DNA from: Schoenoplectus triqueter
Lineage: Eukaryota; Streptophyta; Magnoliopsida; Poales; Cyperaceae
NCBI GenBank assembly: GCA_964058805.1
Contig: CAXKVV010000081.1
Coordinates: 558,001-622,000 of the forward strand
Length of the DNA stretch: 64,000 nucleotides
Direction: 5' to 3'
This document shows positions 1 through 10,750 of the stretch, piece by piece (the first letter of the stretch is position 1; each line of letters begins with the position of its first letter). The position numbers and the translations under genes are program-made. A model generated the notes under the pieces. It was not told the DNA's origin, did no database searches, and was given only the letters and a program-made list of their open reading frames with translations.

Positions 1-294
1 CTTAGCTAATACCGTAATAATTGAGTCCATACAAATCTAGAAAATGATCATCTTAAATTTAATTTCAGTTATACTAATCTAGCATCCTAACAAAAATATT
101 TTATATAATTCATAAGACATAGATATGGTTAAACTTCTTAGTTTTTCAAGCATGCCACATCATTAATATTTTTTACCACTGATTTTGTTTGATTTTTTTT
201 CATCTAATTATACTCCATAAAGAGTGTTACATCTCCTAGCCTTTCAAATATTTAATTATAATTTTTCTCCCTTCCCATTTGAAATAGATTGGTG

Positions 295-300
<6 letters not shown>
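1..300. other. AT-rich sequence, nothing recognised
   Basis: No coding region, RNA gene or repeat boundary could be supported here. It leads directly into a TA/GA microsatellite. Confidence 0.5.

Positions 301-360
<60 letters not shown>
299..360. repeat. (TA)n(GA)n microsatellite
   Basis: About 30 bp of alternating TA is followed by about 30 bp of alternating GA. It is the left border of the first of four foldback elements. Similar TA or TC/TA tracts separate the following foldbacks (about 742-765, 1173-1236, 1580-1618 and 1969-1985). Confidence 0.95.
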
Positions 361-363
<3 letters not shown>

Positions 364-741
364 GAATAATTTGAAAACGTTTGCATTTCAACCGATATGC
401 AAACGAATCAAAAATTATATTTTAAAATTTCAAAAATTTTAATTTATAATTTTCATTAAATTTTTCATACGAAAACCTTCTGGTATACAAAAATTTAGAG
501 TGTTTTGAGTTTTTAGCCACTCTTTTTAATTTTTGAAAAAACAACACAAACATTGAATATTTATTATTATTTTTAGAGTTGTTTTTTTTCAAAAATTCAA
601 ACGAAATTTTTTTGTATTCCACAAGGTTTTCATATGAAAAATTTAATGGGAACCATAAATTAAAATTTTTGAGATTTTAAAATATAGTTTTTGATCCATT
701 TGCATATCAGCTTAAATACAAACATTTTCACAATAGTCTAC
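361..741. repeat. Foldback (long hairpin) element FB1
   Basis: The left arm begins GTAGAATAATTTGAAAACG. The reverse complement of the right end begins GTAGACTATTGTGAAAATG. The two arms pair with few mismatches over roughly 180 bp each, around a centre near 550. TA/GA tracts abut both sides, so a target duplication cannot be told from the microsatellite. There is no credible coding capacity. It may be a nonautonomous DNA element. Confidence 0.8.
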
Positions 742-765
742 TTCTATATATATATATATATATGA

Positions 766-1172
766 GTAAAACTAATATGCTCCTAGGAGCATCGAGCCCT
801 CCGTGATTCTAGCTCAAAAAATATATTAAATTATCACCAAATTTTAATTTATCACTCTCATTAAAATTTTCATATGGAAATCTTATGGGGTACAAAAATT
901 TAGGGTGTTTTAAGTTTTCTAAGTCGCTCTTTTTAATTTTTTAAAATAATGTACAAACATTGAATATTTTATTATTATTATTAGAGTTTATTTTTAAAAA
1001 TTAAAAAGAGTGGCATAGAAAATTTGAAACACTTCAAATTTTTGTACCCTATAAGATTTCAATATGAAGAATTTAATAAGAGTGATAAATCAAAATTTGG
1101 AGATTATTTGATATATTTTTTATGCTAGTATCATGAAGAGGCTCCGTGCTTCTAGGAGCACGCTAGCTTTAC
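766..1172. repeat. Foldback (long hairpin) element FB2
   Basis: The terminal arms are GTAAAACTAATATGCTCCTA at the left and, read in reverse complement, GTAAAGCTAGCGTGCTCCTA at the right. Arm identity continues inward to a centre near 970. The internal arms resemble those of FB1 and FB4 (shared motifs such as CAAAAATTT and AAATCTTATGGG), so these are one family. TA and TC/TA microsatellites flank it. Confidence 0.82.
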
Positions 1173-1183
1173 TCTCTCTCTCC

Positions 1184-1236
<53 letters not shown>
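1173..1236. repeat. (TC)n(TA)n microsatellite
   Basis: Alternating CT followed by about 38 bp of TA. It separates FB2 from FB3. Confidence 0.95.
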
Positions 1237-1238
<2 letters not shown>

Positions 1239-1554
1239 CACAGATCGACTTCATGCTATAAATCGGTTCTTCATTCTCAAAGTCTAAATGTCCGATCCAA
1301 ACTGCTCAAAATATTTTTCATATAAATATCTACTTGTATACCAAATTTTATATTTTTTTCAAAAATTTTGACAATTTTTTAGATAGTTAAAATCATTTGA
1401 TTTAATTATTATGAGTTATTTTCTAACTATATAGAAAATATAAAATTTGGTTCCCAACTAGATATTCATACAGAAAGTATTTTGAGAGGTTTGGATCGAT
1501 CATTTTAACTTTAAGAATGAAAAACTAATTTGTAGCACGGAATCGATCTGTGCT
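1237..1554. repeat. Foldback element FB3
   Basis: The left end AGCACAGATCGACTTCATGC pairs with the right end, which reads AGCACAGATCGATTCCGTGC in reverse complement. The arms continue inward to a centre near 1395. The sequence differs from FB1, FB2 and FB4 but has the same architecture and insertion context. Confidence 0.78.
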
Positions 1555-1581
1555 ATGCATAACACCATAGCCCAACCCCCC

Positions 1582-1613
<32 letters not shown>

Positions 1614-1618
1614 GTATA

Positions 1619-1970
1619 TAGTAAAGATACCGTGAGCATAACTCAAAAAGTATATCAAATCATTTCCAAATTTTAATATGCTCATTAAATTCTTTATATG
1701 AAAATCTTATGGGATGCAAAAATTTGGAGTGTTTTGAGCTTTTAAGTCATGGTTTTTAATTTTTGAAAATAAGCTCTAATAATAATAATAATATATTCAA
1801 TACTTGAACATCATTTTAAAAGATAAAAAATGATGACTTAAAAAATTCAAAACATTTTAAATTTTTGCATCCCACAAGATTTTGATATAAAAAATTTAAT
1901 GAGCATGATAAATTAAAATTTGGAGATGATTTGTTATGCTTTTTGACTTAAGCTCACGCTATCTTTACTA
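1619..1970. repeat. Foldback element FB4
   Basis: Left end TAGTAAAGATACCGTGAGCA; right end in reverse complement TAGTAAAGATAGCGTGAGCT. The arms pair across about 150 bp each, around an (AAT)n centre near 1785. TA repeats flank both sides. It is related to FB2 by its internal arm sequence. Confidence 0.82.
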
Positions 1971-2017
1971 TATATATATATATATGGTAAAATTTAACTC
2001 TTAAGATGGTCTAAAAT

Positions 2018-2340
2018 CACTAGAACAAAAAATCTATTTGACAACGGTTGTGGGTCAAATTTAACAATAATTATTGAACTGTTATTAAAGAGGGTATTAG
2101 AAAAGGTTCTAAATAACTGTTGTCAAATTATATATTCGGAATTATTTTTTTTTAAATTGATCTTTAGTAAAGATTTTGTGTCAGAACCGTTGCTAAATTG
2201 TGTAAAAAAAAAATCAGCACATTCATTTAACAACGGTTCCTTCAAAAAATAAAGTACCATTGTCAAATATAAAAAATCAGCGCACTCATTTAATAACATT
2301 GCTATATATTATATTTAATAATGATTTCTCTTTTTCTTCT
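2018..2340. mobile_element. CACTA-type transposon end with subterminal repeats
   Basis: It begins CACTAGAACAAAAAATC and is followed by scattered copies of AACGGTT and AACAATGG-like units. This is the layout of En/Spm (CACTA) termini with subterminal repeats. The first 100 bp strongly resemble the reverse complement of the end at 47106 (shared GGTCAAATTT, ATTAAAGAGGGT and GTTGTCAAAT-like units), so both belong to one family. No matching opposite end with a 3-bp duplication was identified nearby. Confidence 0.6.
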
Positions 2341-2499
2341 GTTCGTTAGAGAAAAAGTTGGAGGTCATTCTTTCAAATTTTGCATTGCCAAGCTGATCAA
2401 TCTTCTCGGTCCTTGGATTTGGTTTACCCAAAATAATTAAAAGCATTCGAGAGACGTCGAGCCGTTAAGTGAAGTCGTTTTGCACATGCCTATATTACG

Positions 2500-2665
2500 C
2501 AACACAAACGTATGGTTGTTAACTTGTAAGACAATTGAGCACCATGGTCCCAGCATATTCTCATCGTTTATTAAAAGGTTAGGAGTTCGAACATCAGATC
2601 CAGTTCAATTTAGCTTGCTGTGCTCTGACCCAGGATGTACAAGTCTCATTAAAAAAAAAAACAAA
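2500..2665 (+). repeat. Possible tRNA-derived SINE
   Basis: A tRNA-like stretch with a box-B-like core (GGAGTTCGAACATC, near 2582-2595) is followed by TTTAGCTTGCTGTGCTCTGA and then an A-rich tail at about 2648-2661. The box-A candidate (TTAACTTGTAAGAC) is weak, and no target duplication was found. It is a SINE-like layout only. Confidence 0.35.
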
Positions 2666-2742
2666 TTCTACATTACATTAATTATGAGGGGTGGCCGTTG
2701 GCGTTGGAGGCTTGGAGCAGCCCATGGTGACAGAACCCATAT

Positions 2743-3159
2743 GACTTCAAATTTGTTGTTATTTTTGGAGAAAAATAGGATCATGTTATTTATTCTAAAA
2801 AAATAGATTTTTTTTTAAAACAGATTTTTTTTTAAAATAGAATTTTTTTTATAAATATGTTATTTCACATATAGATTGATAGTCTGTCAAATTTTATATG
2901 ATTTTATTAACGTTTGATGGTCCATCAAAGACCATTAATTTGAAACCGTTACAAATATTACTGAAAGACCGTTAAATTTGATTATCTTTGATGAAGTATC
3001 AAATATTAATAAAATTACATGAAAGTTAAAGGGCTATCAATTTACAAATAAAAGAACATATCTATAATTTTTTTCTATTTTTCAGATTTTTTTTCCTATT
3101 TTTTCAGAATTAATAATAGAATCTTATTTTTCTCCCATAATAACAGCAGATTTGAAGCC
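2743..3159. mobile_element. Mutator-like MITE with 10-bp target duplication
   Basis: GAACCCATAT occurs at 2733-2742 and again at 3160-3169. Between them the ends are inverted: GACTTCAAATTTG at the left, and GGCTTCAAATCTG in reverse complement at the right. Inner arms also pair. A 9-11-bp duplication is typical of Mutator-superfamily insertions. There is no coding capacity. An internal segment (ATAGATTGATAGTCTGTCAA) recurs in RIC1 intron 13 near 40600. Confidence 0.7.
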
Positions 3160-3169
3160 GAACCCATAT

Positions 3170-4080
3170 ATGCAATTTATATGTGATTTTAATAAAAATC
3201 TACTGGCAGTTTGCAGCAAAAAAAAAATTATATATGGTTAGGCCCATTTCCTATTTGATTAATTAACTATAAAACCACAGCCACCGGGGTCGACGGCTGG
3301 ATGCAAACCACACAAAAGACAAATTAGTTGATTGATGAAATTAGGTACCTATCTTTTGAAATTTTGTGATGGAAAAAAAACATTTTCATTAAAATTATTC
3401 TATTTTGTCGCGTATGTTTAACGTGCCTTTGTAAGTATTCCATCAACTGAAATGTTTATGTGTTATTTTTTTAAAATTCTATGTCATAAATATCAACTCC
3501 AATACACTAATTGTGTGGAATTTGCTTCGATAGCTTCACTGTAATAAAAGTTGACTATGGATCTTCAGCTAAAATTGGTTTAGTTATTAACACAATATTT
3601 ATGCTTGAAATTCACTTGGAAGTATGTGTATTGGTATTTTACTATTTCAAGTTGAATGGTTTTTGTTCCGTTATTATCTAAAAAAAAAGTACATGCTCAT
3701 CGAACTGGTTGGGCAGCCTTAAAACCAGAACACGAAATCTCTATATAATTTTTCTGTTACAATTAAAAGACATTTAAACTTTTGAGAAGGAATAATATCC
3801 AATATTTAAGTTTTCACTACTATAATATGCAGCAATAGCTAGGGCATAAAAGGTATCACTCCCTTGTGTAACTCTTATGTAACTATCTAATGGCATGGGT
3901 TTACGGTTTACCTTTGCCTCAATGTCAGGCAGAGCTGCACGTTACTGAACATCTATAGCATGAAACCGATGCCACTGATATGTTGCGTGCATAATTTTGT
4001 ACAATTCGCTTGGGTTCACCCATGCATAATATTTAACTCCTCAAGACCAAACCCAATCTACTGGCGTATACTATAACATA
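3170..4080. other. AT-rich sequence, nothing recognised
   Basis: I see no supportable gene or repeat boundary. A CACTA string at 3815 was considered as a transposon start and not accepted, because the sequence after it does not match the opposite end. Confidence 0.4.
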
Positions 4081-5441
4081 AATGACTTTTGCTAACACCC
4101 AATTACTAATGATTTATTAAGAAAACCGTTAGTAGAGAAGGTCGGTGGTATTTTGATAATATTTGATAACATTTTGGTAATGGTTATAAATAAAAACCGT
4201 TACTGAAAAGTGTGTTTTTCAGATATATTTTTCGGCAGAACTTTTAGTAACGATTTTTTAAAAAAACCGTTATTAAATATAAAAGATCAATAACAGTTAT
4301 TGTTTAACAACCGTTATTGATTGTTTCAGTAACGATTTTTTAGTATAAACCGTTATTAAAAGTTTCTAACCCTAGCGTTCGTTACTGTTTGTTCTATTCT
4401 CCACCAATGACATTTGCTCCCATGGATTGTGAGATATTTTCATCTCACCGTTCGTTCATCTCAATCCAACGATCCAAAAATCAAAATTCAGAACTGAAGT
4501 TTCACAGATTACCAACCATTTTTCATCTATTTTCACATATAAAAGGAGATATGAGAGACGGAGAGAAAGAAGAGATCAGATAGAAGAAATAAAAATTAAA
4601 ATCCAACCATCTCAACTTCAAACGGCCATAATTTTTGATAGAAAACTCTGATTGAGGCGTGTTACACGGTCACAGAATGCTCAAGACGAGATCTACAGGT
4701 TTTAACAAATATTGTTGTTGCCGCCATTTTCGGGGCCAAAAAACCTCATCTTGACCTTCAAAAACGCATTTGAAGTTTTTTTTTCTGTTCTTTTGTATTT
4801 TTTTCTGTTTTTTCTTATAAATTGTATATATTTTCACATTATTGCATGACAAGATATGCGTATTATTGAGTAAATATTTTTTTGATGTATAATTATATTT
4901 CTTTCATATTAATTATTGAATGAATAAATAATATGTTATATTGAAAATTTCTGCATGTATGTATAAATAAATTATGTATATGGCTAGCATAAAATGGGCT
5001 GGCCAGAAAAATAGCTTGCTCCAAAATATATATATATATTCAATAACGGTTTTTTGATAAAAACTGTTACTAAAGGTGTAAAAAAATATAATAAAAAATT
5101 ATAAAAAAATTATAATTGTATTCAATAACGGTTGTTAGAACAAAACCGTTACTAAAAGTATAATAAAAAAAATTCAGCGCTATTATAATCAGTAACGGTT
5201 TTTATGTAAAAAACGTTACTAATTCTCAAGATTCAGTAACTGTTTTATGTAAAAATCGTTACTGTAATTCGAGATTCAGTAACGGTTTTTAGATCTGTTA
5301 CTGAATGCATACCGCCCGATTTGATAGACACGTAATTTTATAACTGTTCTTTTAGAGTTTTATAGCCCCCATTCAATAACGGTCCATAAACCGTTATTAA
5401 ATGGTAAAAATAACTGTTACTGATTTTTTTTTGTTGTAGTG
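4081..5441. mobile_element. CACTA-derived nonautonomous element A
   Basis: Many direct and inverted copies of TAACGGTTTTT / AAACCGTTA at 4081-4370 and 5040-5400 bracket a unique core. The right end is GTTGTAGTG, the reverse complement of CACTACAAC. The core (about 4380-4770) is shared with element B at 46240-46570, including TTTTGATAGAAAACTC and the phrase around GGGCCAAAAAA. The left terminus is not clear, and the flanks give no matching 3-bp duplication. Confidence 0.62.
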
Positions 5442-5639
5442 ACGTAGGTGGAAATTTTTTATTTCGTATATCTACTCAAGCTAAGTATTATGGATGCTAT
5501 TTTTCTTTCAAGCTGGTCATTTGTCATTTAAAATTTTGTCGTGTTCACTTTTGTGAGTTGTAAGGGTATTTTTGACATGTATATTTCTCATGTTTATATA
5601 TCTCGAGTTGCTAGAATAGCTTAGCATGATCGGATCTAT

Positions 5640-8540
5640 TATGTTGCTATATACTACATCCATGATTGAGGAATCATAAATACAACACAAAATTAAAAAT
5701 ATTATATTTCATCCATTTAGTTCTCTTTAGAATCAAATTTCATCCATTTTCCATTTAACAAAAAAACAGCGCCCAATAATACAGAAAATATACTACATCC
5801 ACATCTATTTAACACAAAATATATTCATTTAAAACAACATTCATTCATACATTTAACTTAAGACTCAAAAAATGGTTAGTACTTGAGCTATAGAGTTATA
5901 GGTGAGTAACTGAATATTTTAAAAAAATGAGGCATCTTAGCCTCCAATATCAATGCTGATACCTGCGAACCATTGAGCTAGACTAGGTTTGATATTTAAT
6001 GGATTGTCTTAATCTCCAATGCCTTGCATGCCAACCGGTGCACCCTGTAGTGGTGGCATGTGATCCGTCAATTATGATGCTTCAATGTCATGAGCATCCT
6101 TTGGTGGTGGAGCATTGATGATCATGATCCTAATTAGTTTAATTATTACAATTAGTAGAAATTAGAATTGTCATGTTAATTTGCCATCATAAAACTTTGG
6201 ACTTGTTAAATATCACTAAAATTTACTAAAAATGATTGTAAGAACATTAATTTACTAACCCAATATATTTTCACACTACAATATAAGTGTTCTAAAATTC
6301 ATCAAATATGTTAGTGTTACTTACATTGAGTTCAGGCATTTACACATGGATAAATGAGAACTGAGAGAATAAAAGATTATTGTGATATGCAGGTGAATGA
6401 AGAGTTCCTTCTCTATCCAGAGTCCCTTCTGGTGCTGCTCTCAATTTTTCCTTAGGTATATACAGGTGAATGGAGAGTTCTCCATATGTCTAATATACCA
6501 AAGAAAAAAAAGAAAGAAAAAAAAAGAAAGAAAAAAAGATTTACGTATAAGTTAATCTTCATCAACTATTGATCATTTATGCTTCGGGATAATTTGATTA
6601 ATCTTTATGAGCTTCGCTTACAAGTTTTTGGTGGTTTATATGTTTTGGTATAGAAATCATAACAAACTTAGTTCACAATGTGCAGCTGAAAATAAGAAAA
6701 AAAATAAGAAAAATAATAATTTATAAACTTGTCTTATAATGTTTTAATTTAATTACCAGTCTTTATAAACTGTATTAACAACTTAACTTATACTCACCTT
6801 CCTTTTCTTGTAGTTGACAAATTTGTCGACAAAAATTTTCAAAGATAATAATTTTGATTATAATTGTAATTGTAATTATTTAGTAATTATCTTGTATATA
6901 TCTGGACAAGTATTATAATATTAAATCTGAATCTGACTTGTAACAGAACTTAGAATTTAATATTTACCTGGATCTATATATTATTACCTCAATTTGATAT
7001 TTGTCTGAATCTGAATATTATTAACTGAATTTGGTATTCACCTAGAATTTAGTATTTATTTGAGCATGAATTTGATATTGTCATAAACATGAATATTATT
7101 ATTTTTTTAAACCTGAATCTGAATATTATATTTTTTTAATTCTGAATTTCATATTCTATCTGAACCTAAATATGATAATCGTTGGTAACCAAGTAATGAT
7201 ATTTACCTAAATACTCATTTGGTGTCTAAATATTTACTTATATCCTAAACTCTGAATCCAATATTTGTCTAAATTAGTACTTTCAATAATAGATATGCCA
7301 GACCAGCATGATCCGAATGTTATTCTTTTTCTTCTTTTATTAGATATTGGGCATCTCATAGTTTGTCAAAGTCACGTTTAAAATAATTTTAAAAATAATT
7401 TAGAATTAAATGTGTGTGTCAAACTAATACAAAAAATTATAATGAAATACGAACATTATTCGATTTCACACATATCATCTTACTATGGCCTACATCCCAA
7501 TGATTCAGATCAGATTGTAGTTGCTCGTGCTTTTCAATCTCATGAGACTTCGTGAGGTTTATGTTGAAGAGAGGGAGACAAAATCTGAATATCGATATAG
7601 GAATTCATTCAATGTTTCTACGAGATAATGTCTCTCAGTTCTTTTCAGTAACCAATAATATATTATCGATTCTTTAGAGTTTCTCAATTTCAGAATTATC
7701 ATCCAAAATATCAGAATCATCGGTGTAATTCTCTCCTATTTTCAGTCCAATCAATTGAGCTAGACCAATATCATCTTCCATCATCATTATCATCATAATT
7801 ATTTTTACTATAAGTGATAAAATATTGACATTATTATCGCTGCTAATATCAATAATATTAGTATTTTCGCTCATATTAAGAGTCAAACTAGCACCAATAC
7901 CGTAGTTATCTTCAGAAGAGTTGTACTGAGAAAATTTTAATTCTTTATAAATACTACTACTACTACCTACAAAAAAAATATAAGTGGTAGGATAAGGTTG
8001 AATTGTTGGGTCCAAAAAAAATATAATTTGATTGCACTGGTGGACAATTTTCTAAATAAATAGAATTAATTGAATAACTTAGATAATATCTGATTGGATT
8101 AAAAATGGATACCTCATTTGAGTTCCTAGTTTGAGTATAGATCGAAAATATCCCGCCAAAAACGTTATTGTTGTTTGGTTCTTCCACACTACAATTTGAA
8201 TCATCAGTACCATACTGATCAAAATTAGAGCACATATTGAAGGAAAATTGGAATTGAATGTTTTACTCGTATTAAAAGGAAAGTTATAACTAAAGTAGTG
8301 AGCGAAGTTATGTGGTTTGATGAAATGGGCACGGACATTATTTATAGCATTAAGCTGGGATTATATGCGCCAGTACTATTGGCGCACTCAAAAAGGCACC
8401 AGTGCGGGTGGCGCACTGAGTGAAAGACACCGGTGTCATTGGTTCACTCCAAGAAATGTGTCGGTCCTAGCGGCGTATATCATATATGCCAGTCGTAGAG
8501 GCACACTATTATTTTTAGTATGAAAATTTAGTCTTTTGCG
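5640..8540 (-). pseudogene. Decayed transposon coding relic (possibly MULE-like)
   Basis: Two short minus-strand frames at 8235-7963 and 8015-7674 overlap and read as one acidic, Asn/Ser-rich N-terminal region split by a frameshift (motifs FDQYGTDDSN, VEEPNNNNVFGG). At about 6120-5941 the minus strand reads a Pro/Gly-rich segment (LTDHMPPLQGAPVGMQGIGD) interrupted by stops. The DNA between is non-coding. Upstream of the N-terminus, 8330-8510 carries five short imperfect palindromes built on GCGCCAGT / GGCGCAC. The MULE at 22622 has a similar arrangement upstream of its transposase, including a shared TATAGCAT...GCTGGGA context. The family assignment is inference; the decay is visible. Confidence 0.4.
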
Positions 8541-8715
8541 TTATTATTATTAACAATATAATTAATCTAACTATTATATTTAAAAATCGATGCACAAAAT
8601 GATATGAGTGGTGTCTTGTGGACAGTCGCTCGATAATTAAGGGAGTACTCGAGCTCGTATTAGAGTGGTAGTAGTTATCAATGAGTGAATGTGTGTACAA
8701 ATAGTTATGTTGGGC

Positions 8716-9309
8716 TTGGATAGGTATCGTCTTTAAGGACCGGGCTGGACTTCTCAAGGGACAAATTTAGCGGGTCTACGTGAGAGCCGGGTAAGGGCCG
8801 GGTTTGATAAGGGCTTTTACAAGGTCGGATTCAAAGAATTAAATTTTAAGGATGATTATGGCCCTTGAGAAACCCGACCCTTACCAAGCCCTTCAAACTC
8901 TAAGCGCCAGATAAGGGCTGGATAAGGTCAGCGGGTAAGGCCTCGATATATTTTTTTTACTGATTATATATTTTTTAATGTTAATTTATATTTGTATAAT
9001 AATATTAAATTATATTTTTCTATTTTGTCATTTTATTTTAATTTTTTAGATTTTTTAATTATAATTAATATATAATATTAAATATTAAAGAAAGAGACTG
9101 AAAAGCGTCGGGTAAGGGCCAGAAATGATCGGGTTTCAAAGGGTGAGGTTAGAAGGGTCTGTTTTTAAAAGATTGAGTCTGACCCTTGAGAAGCCTGGTC
9201 TTTATCATTAGAAAGGGTTGGGTCGGACTTCTAAGGGCCAGGTAAGGGCTGAATTTTTTGAAGAGCCGACTGGACCAGGTTCAAGAGCCGATCTCTTATG
9301 AACTATCCC
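8716..9309. mobile_element. GGGCCGGG-rich inverted-repeat element
   Basis: Both ends carry inverted GGATAG...GGNCCGG sequence, with repeated TAAGGGCCGGG units on either side of an AT-rich centre (8945-9090). The flanks TTGGGCTTGG and TTGACTTGG suggest an eroded target duplication. It resembles the hAT-like elements further right in layout but not in terminal sequence. There is no coding potential. Confidence 0.45.
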
Positions 9310-9479
9310 TTGACTTGGATGTGAATCTTTGAGCCATCTCTAGCGTGTTCAACCTCTGGAGTATCAATCCCCTTAAGTAGTAGGGTGAGGAAGTATGTAT
9401 TAAGTTGCGTACTATAGTTCTATTGTAGAGATGTTGTGTGTCTCTGATGTGTATTTTCCTAAGCTAATAAATATCCTAA

Positions 9480-10750
9480 TTTATACTCAATTTCAGCCGC
9501 AAGCGCACGGCCTAGTTAAGTAGTAGTCGGGGTGTCGAACCACAAGGACAAGGGTGAATTACCGGTTCTCGCAAGTTTCACTAATTAGACAATCGAATGA
9601 GACTTTTGTATTAGACTAAGATTGTTTAAATCTAACAATAACGACTGAAAAGTTTATCAAATAGAGGATTCTAGGGGTTTTCAGCTTCACTCTCACTCGT
9701 TGGGTCAATTCACTCTATTTGATCTTTTAATATGTTTTAGTGTTTATCAGGGATTCAATCTCAGATTTTAGTACCAAATTTATACTTTCGTGGCTTGGTA
9801 CCGTACCTAAACAATTCGGGTTTCACGATTAAGTATCTCACCTTATAAGTCTAAGCTCATTAAGATCAGTGAATCACTTTGGCATAACCTATATTTTGTA
9901 CTTCGTCTTTCGGTACCTCACACAATTTCTAGGGTTTCCTCGATTTTCCCTTAGGTAATAAGTTTCACGATTAAGTACTTGGCTTACGACCTAAATCACT
10001 ATTTTGGGTCAGAAGATTCAGTTCCACCTTTCGGTTTCCGCTTTCACTTCTAGGGTAACATGCAGTTGATTAAAACTAAGTATTCAATTTAGACAAAACA
10101 ACAATCACAAATAACAAGAACTAAAAGATCAACACACGAGTAAATTAAACCATTCGAGTTATCGAGTTTACACCTAGACCCCTAGAAGGGTGTCTAGCCA
10201 CAAATCATGTCAAAGGTTGCACAAAGATTCATGTTTAAACAACAGCAGAACATGAGAAAAGAGTAAAGAAAAGAATACACCAAGAATATCTATGATTTCT
10301 CGTCCGGTTCTTGAGTTCTCCTTCAAATCTCTCTCCAATGGTGTTCTTCCTCTTCTTTCTTACTTAGGATCTATTCTCCAGTCAGTTGAGAGATGTCCTG
10401 GATGAATGAGTGTTAAAAATCTCTTAATTATAATGAGAAAACCGCTTTAAAACTGCAAGTTCGCGCTGTCAGCCCAAAAATTACGGTCCACAATTTTTGC
10501 ACTTTCTTATCAGAGCGAATCAGAGAGAAAATCCCATAATTGCGGTCCGTAATTTGATAATTGCGGTCCGCAATTTTTATCCAGAAGTGCTTTTCACTTG
10601 ATTTCTTCGTGTAGATTTGATCCATCTCGTTCCAAGCATCATTTCTCATATTAACATATTTGTTTACATTCCATAATCTATAAAATAATAAGAAATATAG
10701 CAGTATCTCGAACTTGACATAAAAACTGAATAAATTCTTAACAATTAACA
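9480..10750. repeat. Probable dispersed-repeat fragment, non-coding
   Basis: The stretch around 9500-9600 (GCAAGCGCACGG, GTGTCGAACCACAAGGAC) is a type I associate with non-coding parts of high-copy plant repeats. I cannot place the family. 10468-10580 contains three near-palindromic copies of AATTGCGGTCCGNAATTT. The reading frames here are not convincing. Confidence 0.35.

Noticed and set aside
3815..3850. CACTACTATAATATGC as the left end of element A
   Set aside because: Only CACTAC is shared with the opposite end, and no subterminal repeats follow it.
2018..5441. Reading 2018-5441 as one CACTA transposon
   Set aside because: The two ends differ in subterminal repeats, the 3-bp flanks (AAT and ACG) do not match, and there is unrelated sequence between.
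5950..5995. tRNA-like phrase GCGAACCATTGAGCTAG
   Set aside because: No cloverleaf can be built around it, and it lies inside the decayed transposon reading frame.
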